Source: Herbaspirillum seropedicae
GTDB lineage: Bacteria > Pseudomonadota > Gammaproteobacteria > Burkholderiales > Burkholderiaceae_D
Reading direction: 5' to 3'
NCBI RefSeq assembly: GCF_001040945.1
Contig: NZ_CP011930.1
Span: 372,001-436,000 of the forward strand
DNA length: 64,000 bases
Shown here: one piece after another, positions 1 to 9,742 of the stretch
Layout of the letters: each line of letters opens with the position of its first letter
Position numbering within the stretch: position 1 is the first letter of the stretch
The notes under the pieces: model-generated
What the model was told of the DNA's origin: nothing
Database searches by the model: none
What the model saw: only the letters and a program-made list of their open reading frames with translations
Position numbers and translations under genes: made by a program

Positions 1-104
1 ACCGCGCTGCATGCCATGAGATGGCGCAGGCGGCGTACGAACAAGGCCGGCGCGACGCCAATGAGGCGATCGCGCGCGTGCTGGAAGGACTGGTAACACC
101 ATGA
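1..104 (+). CDS. murG: MurG C-terminal end (partial)
   Basis: Only the last ~33 codons are in the window. The frame ends ...[10 protein letters not shown] and its stop overlaps the murC start by four bases (ATGA, 101-104). The helical, Ala/Arg-rich tail ([20 protein letters not shown]) resembles the C-terminal helix of MurG, the inner-membrane-associated enzyme that adds GlcNAc to lipid I to make lipid II. The main support is position: murG directly precedes murC in proteobacterial dcw clusters. The catalytic part lies upstream of the window, so the identification rests on context plus a short tail. Confidence 0.75.
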   Translation, partial: RAACHEMAQAAYEQGRRDANEAIARVLEGLVTP

Positions 105-1528
105 AGCATCGCGTCAAGAATATCCATTTCGTCGGCATCGGCGGCTCCGGCATGAGCGGCATCGCTGAAGTGCTGCTCAACCTCGGCTATGGCGTCTCGG
201 GTTCCGACCTCGGCAGCAACGCCGCCACCCAGCGCCTGGCGCAACTGGGCGCGTGCATCCGCTATGGCCATGCGGCCGGGAATATCGAAGGCGCCGACGC
301 CATCGTCACTTCCACCGCCGTCAAAGGCGACAATCCGGAAGTGCTGGCGGCCCGCAAGAAACACATCCCCATCGTGCCGCGCGCGGTCATGCTGGGCGAG
401 CTGATGCGGTTGAAGAAGGGCATCGCCATTGCCGGCACCCACGGCAAGACCACCACCACCAGCCTGGTGGCAAGCGTCCTGGCCCAGGGCGGACTGGACC
501 CGACCTTCGTCATCGGCGGCCGCCTCACCAGCGCGGGCGCCAATGCCAAGTTGGGCACCGGCGAATTCATCGTGGCCGAGGCTGATGAGTCGGATGCGTC
601 CTTCCTCAACCTCACACCCGTGATCGAAGTCATCACCAATATCGATGCCGATCACATGGAAACCTACAACCATGATTTCGCGCGCCTGAAACAGGCCTTC
701 GTCGAGTTCACCCAGCGCCTGCCGTTCTATGGCGTGGCCGTGCTGTGCCTGGATGACCCGCACGTGCGCGAGATCATGCCCATGGTCTCCAAGCCCATCC
801 TCACCTATGGCTTCCACGAAGACGCCGATGTGCGCGCCATCGATGCCAAGGCGGTGGACGGCAAGATGGAATTCACCGTGATCCAGGATGGCTATGCGCC
901 CATGCAGGTGAGCCTGAACCAGCCCGGCATGCACAATGTCCAGAACGCCTGCGCCGCCATCGCCATCGCGCGCGAGCTGGACGTGGACGATGCCGCCACC
1001 CAGAAGGCGCTGACCGAATTCAACGGCGTGGGCCGCCGCTTCACCCGCTACGGCGAGGTGCCGCTGTGGGACGCCGAAGGCAAGCCGGCCGGTCACTTCA
1101 CCCTGGTGGACGACTATGGCCATCACCCCGTGGAGACCGCCGCCACCATCGCCGCCGCCCGTGGCGCCTATCCGGGCCGTCGCCTGGTGCTGGCCTTCCA
1201 GCCGCATCGCTATACCCGCACCCGCGATCTGTTCGAAGACTTCGTCAAGGTCTTGTCCTCGCCCGATGTGCTGGTGCTGGCCGAGGTGTACTCCGCCGGC
1301 GAAGCGCCCATCGTGGCCGCCGATGGCCGTTCGCTGGCGCATGCGCTGCGCGCGGCGGGCAAGGTGGAGCCGGTGTTCGTGGACGATATCGGCGATATGC
1401 CTGAGACCATCCGCAATGTGGTGCGCGATGGCGACGTCGTCATGACCATGGGCGCGGGTTCGATCTCGGCGGTGCCGGGTCGTCTTACCGCCCAGGCCGA
1501 TGTGAAGAATGAACAGGGGGCAGCATGA
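101..1528 (+). CDS. murC: UDP-N-acetylmuramate--L-alanine ligase MurC
   Basis: Cytoplasmic Mur ligase that joins L-alanine to UDP-MurNAc with ATP, the first amino-acid step of the peptidoglycan stem peptide. The 475-aa length is normal. The N-terminus has the Rossmann-like [17 protein letters not shown] of MurC. The ATP-binding P-loop GTHGKTTT lies near residue 111, followed by the central-domain EADESDASF and [10 protein letters not shown] motifs and the C-terminal-domain DDYGHHP motif. The ATG overlaps the murG stop, and the gene end overlaps the ddl start (ATGA at 1525), so the trio is probably translationally coupled. A second Mur ligase, the recycling enzyme Mpl, lies at 58.6 kb. Confidence 0.98.
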   Translation: MKHRVKNIHFVGIGGSGMSGIAEVLLNLGYGVSGSDLGSNAATQRLAQLGACIRYGHAAGNIEGADAIVTSTAVKGDNPEVLAARKKHIPIVPRAVMLGELMRLKKGIAIAGTHGKTTTTSLVASVLAQGGLDPTFVIGGRLTSAGANAKLGTGEFIVAEADESDASFLNLTPVIEVITNIDADHMETYNHDFARLKQAFVEFTQRLPFYGVAVLCLDDPHVREIMPMVSKPILTYGFHEDADVRAIDAKAVDGKMEFTVIQDGYAPMQVSLNQPGMHNVQNACAAIAIARELDVDDAATQKALTEFNGVGRRFTRYGEVPLWDAEGKPAGHFTLVDDYGHHPVETAATIAAARGAYPGRRLVLAFQPHRYTRTRDLFEDFVKVLSSPDVLVLAEVYSAGEAPIVAADGRSLAHALRAAGKVEPVFVDDIGDMPETIRNVVRDGDVVMTMGAGSISAVPGRLTAQADVKNEQGAA

Positions 1529-2529
1529 TCAGCCAGGACCAGATCAAGGCCTTTGGCCGCGTCGGCGTGCTCTTCGGTGGCCGTTCGGCCGAGCGCGAAG
1601 TGTCGATGATGTCGGGCAACGGTGTCTTGCAGGCCTTGCGCAGCAAGGGCGTGGACGCCCATCCCTTCGATCCGGCCGAGCGCAGCCTGGGTGAGTTGCA
1701 GGCCGAGCAGTTCGATCGCGTCTTCATCGCCCTGCATGGCCGCTATGGCGAGGACGGCACCTTGCAAGGCGCGCTGGAACAGATGGGCCTGCCCTACACG
1801 GGACCGGGCGTGATGTCTTCCAGCATCGCCATGGACAAGGTCATGACCAAGCGCATCTGGCTCTCGCATGGGCTGCCCACGCCGCGCTTCCTGACTCTGG
1901 ACGCCCAGGCGACCACCCGCGAACAGCTGCGCCTGGTGCCCGATACGCTGGGCCTGCCGCTGATGCTCAAGGCGCCGCACGAGGGCTCCACCATCGGCAT
2001 CGCCAAGGTCAACGGCTATTCGGACATGCAGGAAGGCTTCGACCTCTGCGCTCGCTACGACAAGGTGGTGCTGGCCGAGGAGTTCATCCGTGGCCGCGAA
2101 CTGACGGTGCCGGTGCTGGGCACGGGCAGCGCTGCACGCGCCTTGCCGGTCATCGAGATCCGGGCACCGGAGGGTAACTATGATTACCAGAACAAGTATT
2201 TCACCGACGACACGAAATATTTGTGTCCGGCCCCGCTGGATGAGGAACTGACGCGCCATCTGCAGAATCTGGCGGTACAGGCCTTCAATGCCTTGGGTTG
2301 CCGTGGCTGGAGCCGTGTCGACTTCATGTTGCGCGAAGTCGATGGCAAGGCCGAGCCCTACCTGCTGGAAATCAACACCTCCCCCGGCATGACCGGCCAT
2401 TCGCTGGTGCCGATGGCGGCCAAGGCGGTGGGCATGAGCTACGAGGATCTGTGTTGCGAGATCTTGCAGATGGCGGCGCTGGACATGACGCCTTCCAAGG
2501 ATTGGACGCCGCAGGCGGGCCAGTCGTGA
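1525..2529 (+). CDS. ddl: D-alanine--D-alanine ligase
   Basis: ATP-grasp ligase that makes the D-Ala-D-Ala dipeptide added by MurF. The 334-aa length fits DdlB. Visible family features are the N-terminal [17 protein letters not shown], the [12 protein letters not shown] loop, [11 protein letters not shown] and the C-terminal [15 protein letters not shown], which carries the Mg-binding Glu/Asn and the substrate-binding Ser-Leu. Its ATG overlaps the murC stop by four bases. It sits in the standard murC-ddl-ftsQ order and is presumably expressed from the upstream dcw promoters. Confidence 0.97.
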   Translation: MISQDQIKAFGRVGVLFGGRSAEREVSMMSGNGVLQALRSKGVDAHPFDPAERSLGELQAEQFDRVFIALHGRYGEDGTLQGALEQMGLPYTGPGVMSSSIAMDKVMTKRIWLSHGLPTPRFLTLDAQATTREQLRLVPDTLGLPLMLKAPHEGSTIGIAKVNGYSDMQEGFDLCARYDKVVLAEEFIRGRELTVPVLGTGSAARALPVIEIRAPEGNYDYQNKYFTDDTKYLCPAPLDEELTRHLQNLAVQAFNALGCRGWSRVDFMLREVDGKAEPYLLEINTSPGMTGHSLVPMAAKAVGMSYEDLCCEILQMAALDMTPSKDWTPQAGQS

Positions 2530-2559
2530 TGGTTCGGGTTTAAGGGAGCGCGCGCGTCG

Positions 2560-3330
2560 ATGTGGCAGGACGTCAAGATGCTCAACGCCATCAGCAGTGC
2601 GCTCCTTGCGCTGGTGCTGCTGGCCCTGGTGGCGTCGGGTTTGTGGTGGGTGGCGCAGCGGCCGATGTTTACGCTGCACACGATACGCATCGAGTCGGCG
2701 GGCGAGCTGCCGCTGGAGAAGGTCAATGCGTTGACGGTGCGGGCTACTGCAGTGCCGCGCATCCATGGCAATTTCTTCACTGCCGACCTGACGGCGGTGC
2801 GGGCGGCCTTCGAGGCCGTGCCCTGGGTGCGCAAGGCCATGGTGCGGCGTGAATGGCCGGACCGGCTGGTGGTGAAGATCGAGGAACACAAAGCCCTGGG
2901 GACCTGGGGCGAAGATGGCAAGTTGTTGTCGCAGAAGGGCGATGTGTTTACCGCCAACCTGGCCGAGGCCGAGGACGACACCGACCTGCTGGAGTTTGAT
3001 GGCCCGCCCGGCAGCGAGAAGCAGGTGGTGGCGCGGCTGGCGCAGTTTCGCCAGTGGTTTGCGCCCATCAAGCTGGAGCCGGAGTCGCTGGTGCTGTCCA
3101 ACCGCTATGCCTGGACGGTGCGGCTGGACAATGGCATGACGGTCGAGCTGGGCCGCGACCAGGGCGATGCGGTGTTGAAGGAACGTGTGGCGCGGCTGGT
3201 GGCGGTCTATCCGCAACTGCTGGACAGGCTGCAAGGAAAGATAGAAAGCGTTGACTTGCGCTATCCCAACGGGATGGCCTTGAAGGCGGATGGAATGGTG
3301 CTGGCGGCAATGAACGGGAAAAAGAAATAA
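2560..3330 (+). CDS. ftsQ: cell division protein FtsQ
   Basis: Bitopic inner-membrane divisome protein that recruits FtsB/FtsL. The 256-aa product has a short cytoplasmic N-terminus, one hydrophobic segment at about residues 10-30 (ALLALVLLALVASGLWWVA), and then a periplasmic POTRA-like region (MFTLHTIRIESAGELPLEKVNAL) and FtsQ/DivIB domain. The conserved VPWVRKAMVRREWPDRLVVKI stretch is typical. The start is chosen at 2560. The purine-rich GGGAG lies about a dozen bases upstream, so the in-frame ATG at 2578 is a possible alternative. It lies 30 bp after ddl and 10 bp before ftsA. Confidence 0.95.
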   Translation: MWQDVKMLNAISSALLALVLLALVASGLWWVAQRPMFTLHTIRIESAGELPLEKVNALTVRATAVPRIHGNFFTADLTAVRAAFEAVPWVRKAMVRREWPDRLVVKIEEHKALGTWGEDGKLLSQKGDVFTANLAEAEDDTDLLEFDGPPGSEKQVVARLAQFRQWFAPIKLEPESLVLSNRYAWTVRLDNGMTVELGRDQGDAVLKERVARLVAVYPQLLDRLQGKIESVDLRYPNGMALKADGMVLAAMNGKKK

Positions 3331-3340
3331 GCGGAACGAT

Positions 3341-4573
3341 ATGACAAAAGACGCAAAGAATCTGATCGTCGGTCTCGACATCGGCACCTCGAAAGTGGTG
3401 GCGGTGGTGGCCGAGGTGCTGCCCGATGGCCGCCATGAAGTGATCGGACTGGGGCAGTCCGAATCCAAGGGGCTCAAGAAGGGGGTGGTGGTCAACATCG
3501 AGGCCACCGTCGAATCCATCCAGCGCGCCCTGGAAGAAGCCGAGCTGATGGCCGACTGCAAGATCCGCAATGTCTATACGGGCATCGCCGGCAGTCACAT
3601 CCGCAGCTTCAATTCCAGCGGCATGGTGGCCATCAAGGACAAGGAAGTCACGGCGGCCGACGTCTCGCGTGTGATCGAGACCGCCAAGGCGGTCAACATC
3701 CCGACCGACCAGCAGCTGCTGCATACGGTCCCGCAGGAATTCATCGTCGACAACCAGGAAGACGTGCGCGAGCCCATCGGCATGAGCGGCATCCGCCTGG
3801 AAGTGAAGGTGCACATCGTCACCGGTGCGGTGTCTGCGGTGCAGAACATCGTCAAGTGCGTGCGCCGCTGCGGCCTGGAAGTGTCGGACCTGATCCTGCA
3901 GCCGATGGCGTCGGCCGATTCGGTGCTGACCACCGATGAGCGCGAGCTGGGTGTGGTGCTGGTCGACATCGGCGGCGGCACCACCGACGTGGCGGTCTTC
4001 ACCGAAGGCGCGATCCGCCATACCGCCGTGATCCCGATTGCCGGCGACCAGATCACCAACGACATCGCCATGGCCCTGCGCACGCCGACGCTGGAAGCCG
4101 AGGAAATCAAGCTGCGCTATGGCGTGGCCAAGCAAATCCTGGCCGACCCGACCGAGACCCTGGAAGTGCCCGGCCTGGGTGACCGCAATCCGCGCACCCT
4201 GTCGCGCCAGGCGCTGGCGGCCGTCATCGAGCCGCGCGTGGAAGAGCTCTTCGCGCTGGTCCACCAGGTGGTGCGCGAGTCGGGGTATGAAGAGGTGCTG
4301 TCCTCGGGCATCGTGCTCACCGGCGGTTCGGCGATGATGCCGGGCATGACCGAGCTGGCCGAGGACATCTTCTTGAAGCCCGCCCGCCTGGGCACGCCCG
4401 AATACAGCGGCCAGCTGGCCGACGTGGTGCGCAGCCCGCGCTACTCGACCGTGCTGGGCCTCTTGCAGGAAGCCAAGAAGCAGTATCTGCGCGGCTACAT
4501 CGTGACCCGCCAGGAGGGTTCGGTGAAGGCAGTCTGGCAGCGCATGAAGGAATGGTTCCTGGGCAATTTCTGA
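3341..4573 (+). CDS. ftsA: cell division protein FtsA
   Basis: Actin-like ATPase that tethers FtsZ to the inner membrane and recruits later divisome proteins. The 410-aa product starts with the phosphate-1 motif GLDIGTSKV. It has the LVDIGGGTTDVAVF phosphate-2 region, the adenosine motif IVLTGGSAMMPG near residue 325, and a C-terminal amphipathic helix (VWQRMKEWFLGNF) expected to act as the membrane-targeting sequence. The 1C subdomain region (GSHIRSFNSSG) is present. It is 10 bp downstream of ftsQ and 288 bp upstream of ftsZ. Confidence 0.98.
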   Translation: MTKDAKNLIVGLDIGTSKVVAVVAEVLPDGRHEVIGLGQSESKGLKKGVVVNIEATVESIQRALEEAELMADCKIRNVYTGIAGSHIRSFNSSGMVAIKDKEVTAADVSRVIETAKAVNIPTDQQLLHTVPQEFIVDNQEDVREPIGMSGIRLEVKVHIVTGAVSAVQNIVKCVRRCGLEVSDLILQPMASADSVLTTDERELGVVLVDIGGGTTDVAVFTEGAIRHTAVIPIAGDQITNDIAMALRTPTLEAEEIKLRYGVAKQILADPTETLEVPGLGDRNPRTLSRQALAAVIEPRVEELFALVHQVVRESGYEEVLSSGIVLTGGSAMMPGMTELAEDIFLKPARLGTPEYSGQLADVVRSPRYSTVLGLLQEAKKQYLRGYIVTRQEGSVKAVWQRMKEWFLGNF

Positions 4574-4861
4574 ACGATGCAGGCGGCGTGAGCTTGCAGG
4601 AACGCCGAGTGCATCAGGATGTAAAAGCATTGGCCGTCAGTGATTCAACAGCGGTACGGTGCAGCATGAAAAACAATGAGAAGCAAATGGCAGCAAGGCA
4701 GCAAATGGGCAGGACAGTTTTTCGATTGGCAGTAACCAGGCAAGCAAATTAACGAAGTCAACGAATCAACGTTTAGACAGCAGTGATCAGTTGCTAGTCG
4801 TCACACCGCGTGATGCCTATCAACTGCCAGCTGCAGGACACATATATTTAAAGGAGTCATC

Positions 4862-6049
4862 ATGGAAATCGATATGGTCGACAATGCTACGCTGGGTACG
4901 ATCATCAAGGTCGTGGGCGTTGGCGGTGCTGGCGGCAATGCCGTGCAGCACATGATTAACAAGGGAGTGTCGGGGGTCGAATTCATCGCCGCCAACACCG
5001 ACGCCCAGGCGTTGAAGCAATCCAAGGCGCACAACGTCATCCAGATCGGTGATACCGGCCTGGGCGCTGGCATGCAGCCTGACGTCGGCCGCCGTCTGGC
5101 CGAGGAAACCCGTGCCCGCATCGAGGATTCGCTGCGCGGCGCGCACATGGTCTTCATCGCAGCCGGCATGGGCGGCGGCACCGGCACGGGCGCTGCTCCC
5201 GTGGTGGCGCAGGTGGCCAAGTCGCTGGGTGCACTGACCGTGGCGGTGGTCTCCAAGCCGTTCTCCTATGAAGGCCAGAAGTGCATGGATATCGCCGACG
5301 CTGGTCTGGAAGAGCTGTCCCAGCATGTCGATTCGCTGATCATCATCTTGAACGAGAAGCTGGAAGAGATCTACGAAGACGACAGCATGATCGAATGGCT
5401 GTCCCACGCCGATGACGTGCTCAACAATGCCGTCGCCGGTATTGCCGAGATCATCAATGTGCCGGGCCACATCAACGTCGACTTCAACGACGTCAAGACC
5501 ATCATGGGCGAGCAGGGCAAGGCCATGATGGGTACCGCCACCGCTTCCGGCGTGGACCGCGCCCGCGTGGCGGCCGAGCAGGCCGTGGCCTCGCCGCTGC
5601 TGGATGGCATCGACCTGTCCGGCGCGCGTGGCGTGCTGGTCAATGTCACCGCCAGCCGCAGCCTCAAGGGTAAGGAAATCAAGGAAGTCATGGCCACCGT
5701 GCGTGCCTTCGCGGCGCCTGACGCTTCCATCGCCCAGGGTATCGCCTATGACGACAGCATGGGCGACGAGATCCGCGTGACCGTCGTGGCTACCGGCCTG
5801 GGCCGTGCCCGCAAGGCCGTGCAACTGGTGCAGACTCCGGTCATGCGCACCGGCACCCACAACGAGCCGATCATGGCCGTTGGCGGCGCGATGCCGCAAG
5901 GCGGTGCGCAGGCCGCGCCTGCCTTCGGCGGCCTGAAGGCGCCGGCGGTATGGCGTCGCGAGTCGGCTTCCGACACCGTGCGCGCGCTGGAAAAGAACGG
6001 CATGGAAACCTACGACATCCCGGCCTTCCTGCGCAAGCAGGCGGACTGA
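4862..6049 (+). CDS. ftsZ: cell division GTPase FtsZ
   Basis: Tubulin homologue that forms the cytokinetic Z-ring. The 395-aa product has the tubulin signature GGGTGTGAAP near residues 102-112, the N-terminal GVGGAGGNAVQHM nucleotide-binding loop, a short linker, and the C-terminal conserved peptide (YDIPAFLRKQAD) that binds FtsA, ZipA and ZapD. The Shine-Dalgarno AAAGGAG sits 6 bases before the ATG. The 288-bp gap after ftsA is AT-richer than its surroundings (for example ACATATATTTAAAGG just upstream), so ftsZ may have its own promoter. It is followed by a strong terminator, which ends the dcw cluster. Confidence 0.99.
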   Translation: MEIDMVDNATLGTIIKVVGVGGAGGNAVQHMINKGVSGVEFIAANTDAQALKQSKAHNVIQIGDTGLGAGMQPDVGRRLAEETRARIEDSLRGAHMVFIAAGMGGGTGTGAAPVVAQVAKSLGALTVAVVSKPFSYEGQKCMDIADAGLEELSQHVDSLIIILNEKLEEIYEDDSMIEWLSHADDVLNNAVAGIAEIINVPGHINVDFNDVKTIMGEQGKAMMGTATASGVDRARVAAEQAVASPLLDGIDLSGARGVLVNVTASRSLKGKEIKEVMATVRAFAAPDASIAQGIAYDDSMGDEIRVTVVATGLGRARKAVQLVQTPVMRTGTHNEPIMAVGGAMPQGGAQAAPAFGGLKAPAVWRRESASDTVRALEKNGMETYDIPAFLRKQAD

Positions 6050-6114
6050 TCGTCGTCGCATTGGAGAGTCCGGCTTGCACAGTCGCAGCAGGCCGGACCG
6101 ATCCAAGGCATACT

Positions 6115-6143
6115 AACGCCGCGCCTGGTGCGCGGCGTTTTTT
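6115..6143 (+). terminator. intrinsic terminator of ftsZ
   Basis: A perfect 10-bp stem (AACGCCGCGC, 6115-6124, with GCGCGGCGTT, 6130-6139) and a 5-base loop are followed by a T-run to 6143. It lies 65 bp after ftsZ and should end dcw transcription. Confidence 0.93.
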
Positions 6144-6260
6144 ATGCGCGCTGGCCCGCCCACGGCTGTCGTGGTTGCGCCGGGCAAGCGCGACAGAGCC
6201 AGTTGCAGCACCGATGCACTCCCCCCCATTCACAGTCATACAACCAGACGAGGAAACACC

Positions 6261-6767
6261 ATGACCATCAAGATCGGCGACCGCCTGCCCGAAGGCACCC
6301 TGACCGAATTCATCGAGACCGAGACCGAAGGCTGCAGCCTGGGCCCGAACGCCTTCAAGGTGTCGGACCTGGTCAAGGGCAAGAAGATCGCGCTGTTCGC
6401 CCTGCCCGGCGCGTTCACCCCGACCTGTTCGGCCAAGCATGTGCCGGGCTATATCGCCCTGGCTGACCAGTTCAAGGCCAAGGGTGTGGATGAGATCTGG
6501 TGCATCTCGGTCAATGACGCCTTCGTCATGGGCGCCTGGGGTCGCGACCAGAAGGCCACCGGCATCGTGCGCATGTTCGGTGACGGCAGCGCCACCTTCA
6601 CCAAGGCGCTGGGCATGGAGTTCGACCTGACCGAGCGCAACATGGGCGTGCGTTCGCAGCGTTACTCGATGTTGGTCGAAGACGGCGTGGTCAAGCAGCT
6701 GAACCTGGAAGCCCCGGGCAAGTTCGAGGTTTCCAACGCCGAGACCCTGCTGGCGCAGCTGGGCTGA
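6261..6767 (+). CDS. Prx5-type peroxiredoxin
   Basis: Thiol peroxidase that reduces hydrogen peroxide and alkyl hydroperoxides. The 168-aa product has the Prx5/AhpC-TSA active-site region PGAFTPTCSAKHVPGY, in which the Cys of PTCS is the peroxidatic residue near position 57. The W near SVNDAFVMGAWG is typical of the Prx5 subgroup. The start is chosen at 6261 because GACGAGGA sits just upstream and MTIKIGDRLP is the usual family start. The frame is open further upstream, but that stretch overlaps the ftsZ terminator region. A peroxiredoxin between ftsZ and lpxC is a common Burkholderiales arrangement. Terminators on both sides suggest a single-gene unit. Confidence 0.93.
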   Translation: MTIKIGDRLPEGTLTEFIETETEGCSLGPNAFKVSDLVKGKKIALFALPGAFTPTCSAKHVPGYIALADQFKAKGVDEIWCISVNDAFVMGAWGRDQKATGIVRMFGDGSATFTKALGMEFDLTERNMGVRSQRYSMLVEDGVVKQLNLEAPGKFEVSNAETLLAQLG

Positions 6768-6788
6768 TTGCTGCCAGGCATCAAGAAG

Positions 6789-6814
6789 ACGGCATGCTGC
6801 GGCATGCCGTTTTT
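6789..6814 (+). terminator. intrinsic terminator of the peroxiredoxin gene
   Basis: The 9-bp stem ACGGCATGC/GCATGCCGT (6789-6797 with 6802-6810) has a 4-base loop and is followed by T's to 6814. It is 21 bp after the peroxiredoxin stop. Confidence 0.9.
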
Positions 6815-6934
6815 CCTGGCGCCAATGTTTTATTGCATTGCTGCGCCTGCTGACATGGTCCTGACGACAGCTTGCAGATGGGAACGATTTGCAACAAAGC
6901 CGCGCCCATCGGGGCGGGGCAGGGGCATCTTGGC

Positions 6935-6940
6935 TATAAT
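6935..6940 (+). promoter_or_regulatory. consensus -10 box (TATAAT) at the lpxC start
   Basis: A perfect TATAAT ends only 6 bases before the lpxC ATG at 6947, which would place the transcription start at or next to the start codon. No good -35 hexamer is seen at 16-18 bp, and there is no Shine-Dalgarno sequence in between. Transcript data are needed to tell a real promoter from a chance match. Confidence 0.5.
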
Positions 6941-6946
6941 GCCTGG

Positions 6947-7882
6947 ATGTTGAAACAGCGCACAATCAAGAATCTGGTCAAGACCACCGGCGTGGGTCTG
7001 CACTCCGGCACCAAGGTCGAGCTGACCCTGCGTCCGGCCGCACCCGACACCGGCATCATCTTCCGTCGCATCGATCTCGATCCCGTGGTCGAGCTGCCGA
7101 TGATGGCTACCGGCGTGGGCGACACCCGCATGGCCTCGACCCTGACCAAGGATGGCGCCAAGGTATCCACCGTCGAACACCTGCTGTCGGCCTGCGCCGG
7201 CTTGGGACTGGACAACCTCTACATCGACCTGACCGCCGAAGAGATTCCCATCATGGATGGTTCGGCCTCGTCCTTCGTCTTCCTGTTGCAGCAGGCCGGC
7301 CTGCAGGAGCAGGAAGCGCCCAAGAAGTTCATCCGCGTCAAGAAGCCCGTGGAAGTGCGCGAGGGCAGCGGTGACAAGGAAAAATGGGCGCGCCTGGAAC
7401 CCTATGACGGTTTCCGCCTGAAGTTCTTCATCGAATTCAACCATCCCGCCGTGGACGGCACCGGCCAGGTGGCCGAGGTCGATTTCGGCATCGATTCCTA
7501 TGTCAAGGAAATCGCCCGCGCGCGCACCTTCGGTTTCATGCAGGACGTGGAAACCCTGCGCGGCATGGGCCTGGCGCGCGGTGGCTCCTTCGAGAACGCC
7601 ATCGTCATGGATGAGTACCGCATCCTCAACGCCGACGGCCTGCGCTACGACAACGAGTTCGTCCGCCACAAGATCCTCGACGCCATCGGCGACCTCTACA
7701 TCATCGGCCATCCGCTGCTGGCCAGCTATGACGCCCACAAGTCCGGCCACGGCCTGAACAATCTCTTGCTGCGCGAACTGCTGGCGCAGCCGGATGCCTA
7801 CGAGATCGTCAGCTTCGATACGCTGGAGCAGGCGCCGCAGACCTATGTGATGCAGGCCAAGCAGGAGTGGGCGCTCAACTGA
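6947..7882 (+). CDS. lpxC: UDP-3-O-acyl-N-acetylglucosamine deacetylase LpxC
   Basis: Zinc deacetylase that catalyses the committed step of lipid A synthesis in the cytoplasm. The 311-aa length matches the family. Visible features are the start [21 protein letters not shown], the first zinc-ligand region [10 protein letters not shown], and the C-terminal [10 protein letters not shown] and SGHGLNN motifs that carry the remaining His/Asp ligands and the catalytic His. The ATG at 6947 is chosen because MLKQRT is the conserved N-terminus. In-frame ATGs further upstream (such as 6872) would add unconserved sequence over a -10-like element. A strong bidirectional terminator follows. Confidence 0.97.
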   Translation: MLKQRTIKNLVKTTGVGLHSGTKVELTLRPAAPDTGIIFRRIDLDPVVELPMMATGVGDTRMASTLTKDGAKVSTVEHLLSACAGLGLDNLYIDLTAEEIPIMDGSASSFVFLLQQAGLQEQEAPKKFIRVKKPVEVREGSGDKEKWARLEPYDGFRLKFFIEFNHPAVDGTGQVAEVDFGIDSYVKEIARARTFGFMQDVETLRGMGLARGGSFENAIVMDEYRILNADGLRYDNEFVRHKILDAIGDLYIIGHPLLASYDAHKSGHGLNNLLLRELLAQPDAYEIVSFDTLEQAPQTYVMQAKQEWALN

Positions 7883-7902
7883 GGCCTCCCTCCTGCAAGC
7901 AA

Positions 7903-7946
7903 GCAAACGCCCCGGTCAATCCAAATGACCGGGGCGTTTGCTTTTT
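7903..7946. terminator. bidirectional terminator between lpxC and dciA
   Basis: A perfect 16-bp inverted repeat (7903-7918 with 7926-7941) has a 7-base loop. It is followed by five T's on the plus strand. It separates the convergent genes lpxC and dciA. On the minus strand the downstream U-tract is poorer. Confidence 0.92.
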
Positions 7947-8000
7947 CGACATCCAGCGAAGAAATCCTTGTAAATTTTTTAGTGAGATTTCGACAATCGA

Positions 8001-8555
8001 CTACTTTCCCTCTGGAAATGGCGGCGCTTCTCCCGCCTGTTTGGCCAATCGGCGCCGTTCGCGCCGCTGTAACATGGCGTCAATGGCATCCTTGAGGCCC
8101 TGGCTGCGCGGGTCCCGGGCCAGGTTGCTGCTGAGTTCGGCGAAGGAAGAGAGCGCGTCTTCGGTCAATTCCAGCACCCGTTTCGGGGCTGACGGAGGCT
8201 CGGTCCGGCCAACTTGCACTTTGATTCGGATTGAATTAACCTGCCATCCGTCTTTCAGCAGGCGGTCCTGCAAGCGGGGGAGCTGTTGCTTCAACCGGGC
8301 CGCCAATGCTGCGTTGGGCGCGCTCATGACCAGCACGCCTGCCTCGAAATGCAGGATCTGACACGCGGCAAACATCGCCGGCAGCGCCGCAGCCACCGAC
8401 TGCTGCAGCGTGCCCATGCGAGCCAGGGCAGGCAAGAGCGCTGCCATTGTCGAATTCGACCGCAAGAAATCCGCGGCTCCCTTCGTGCTCTTCGCCATGC
8501 GTTGGGCGCTCGTGGGAGCAGGCCGATAAGGGGTGAACGTAGATGGGTACTTCAT
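8001..8555 (-). CDS. dciA: DUF721 protein, DciA-like helicase loader candidate
   Basis: The 184-aa product belongs to the DUF721/DciA family. In bacteria without DnaC, DciA helps load the replicative helicase DnaB at the origin. The recognisable core is the short KH-like region running from LRSNSTMAALLPALARM through HFEAGVLVMSAPNAALAARLKQQLPRL, with a charged tail (MLQRRERRRLAKQ). The start has AAGG about 8 bases upstream. It sits head-to-head with the M23 peptidase gene, 53 bp apart, and beside lpxC and secA, the usual position of this family in Burkholderiales. The helicase-loading role is inferred from the family. Confidence 0.82.
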   Translation of the reverse strand: MKYPSTFTPYRPAPTSAQRMAKSTKGAADFLRSNSTMAALLPALARMGTLQQSVAAALPAMFAACQILHFEAGVLVMSAPNAALAARLKQQLPRLQDRLLKDGWQVNSIRIKVQVGRTEPPSAPKRVLELTEDALSSFAELSSNLARDPRSQGLKDAIDAMLQRRERRRLAKQAGEAPPFPEGK

Positions 8556-8608
8556 CTTTAAACCTTATCACATCCGGTGTCTGACCGGCCGGAGACCAAG
8601 GAGCAAAG

Positions 8609-9586
8609 ATGCAAATTATCCTGTTGCACCCCCGTTTCACCAAAGCCCGTTCCATCACGCTCGGTACGCGTCACCTGCTGCTTCTCCTGCTGTTGCTGAT
8701 CGGCTCGGTGATCGGCTGCTCGATGCTGATCTCCTATCTCATGCTGCGCCAGGCCGGCGACCCCGAGGCGTCGCCCATGCTGCACAAGCTGGCGGCGTCG
8801 ATGAGCCAGGAAGAGGACGACCGCAAGGAAAAATTCGTCAAGGAAAACCTGGCCATGATGGCCGTCAAGGTGGGCGAGATGCAGGCCCAGATGATGCGCC
8901 TGGATGCGCTGGGCGAGCGGGTGCAGGGCCTGGCCGGCATCCGCCCCGAGGAATTCAACTTCAAGGAACTGCCCGGCCGAGGTGGCGCGGAAGTCTCCAG
9001 CCTGGCCGGTCCGGGCCGCGATGTCGGCCTCGATGAGCTGCGCCGCATGCTGGACAACCTGGCCGTGGATGCCGGTCACCGCACCGACTACCTCAACGCC
9101 GTCGAATCCACGCTGATGGGCGACAAGATCAAGTCGCGCCTGTTGCCGACCAACCAGCCGGTCAATGTTGCCTACAACTCCTCGAGTTTCGGCTGGCGGC
9201 TGGACCCCTTCACCGGCCATAACGCCTTCCATGAAGGCCTGGACTTTCCCGCGCCAGTGGGCACCCGCATCGTGGCCGCCGCCGCCGGGGTGGTGATTGC
9301 CTCCGAATATCATTACCAGTTTGGCAACATGCTGGAAATCGACCACGGCAACAACATCATCACTCGCTACGCCCACGCCTCGCGTCTGTTCGTCAAGGTG
9401 GGCGACATCGTCAAGCGCGGCCAGCATGTGGCCGATGTTGGCTCTACCGGCCGCTCTACCGGCGCCCACCTGCATTTCGAGGTGCGCATCCGCGGCATCG
9501 CGCAGGACCCGCGCAAGTTCCTGGCGCTGGGCGCCAATGGCGGCAACCAGCCCAAGCAGATGCCGGTCTTCGTGGCCGGCCGCTGA
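8609..9586 (+). CDS. membrane-anchored M23 family endopeptidase
   Basis: Predicted zinc metallopeptidase of the LytM/M23 type that acts on peptidoglycan cross-bridges or as an activator of amidases. The 325-aa protein has a strongly hydrophobic N-terminal anchor at about residues 16-40 (LLLLLLLLIGSVIG onward), a charged helical region likely to form a coiled coil (residues ~60-110), and a C-terminal peptidase domain. The zinc motifs are HEGLDF (HxxxD, near residue 207) and HLHFEVR (HxH, near residue 288), so the site looks complete and active rather than degenerate. It is directly upstream of secA. The exact substrate cannot be told from sequence. Confidence 0.9.
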   Translation: MQIILLHPRFTKARSITLGTRHLLLLLLLLIGSVIGCSMLISYLMLRQAGDPEASPMLHKLAASMSQEEDDRKEKFVKENLAMMAVKVGEMQAQMMRLDALGERVQGLAGIRPEEFNFKELPGRGGAEVSSLAGPGRDVGLDELRRMLDNLAVDAGHRTDYLNAVESTLMGDKIKSRLLPTNQPVNVAYNSSSFGWRLDPFTGHNAFHEGLDFPAPVGTRIVAAAAGVVIASEYHYQFGNMLEIDHGNNIITRYAHASRLFVKVGDIVKRGQHVADVGSTGRSTGAHLHFEVRIRGIAQDPRKFLALGANGGNQPKQMPVFVAGR

Positions 9587-9742
9587 TCCCGCACCGTCCG
9601 CATCGTCCGCTGCTTTCGGTCCGGCCGCCCGCCGCGGCCGCCTGCGGCATTTTCAGCAGCCCATTGAAACCTGGCCAATGCGCCCGATCTAACGCCCATG
9701 CAGCATCTGTACGGGCGCGAAAGCCATTGGCGCGGGCCTGCG

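Noticed and set aside
1210..3570. 786-codon minus-strand frame across murC, ddl and ftsQ
   Set aside because: It crosses three certain genes on the other strand and looks like a shadow in composition.
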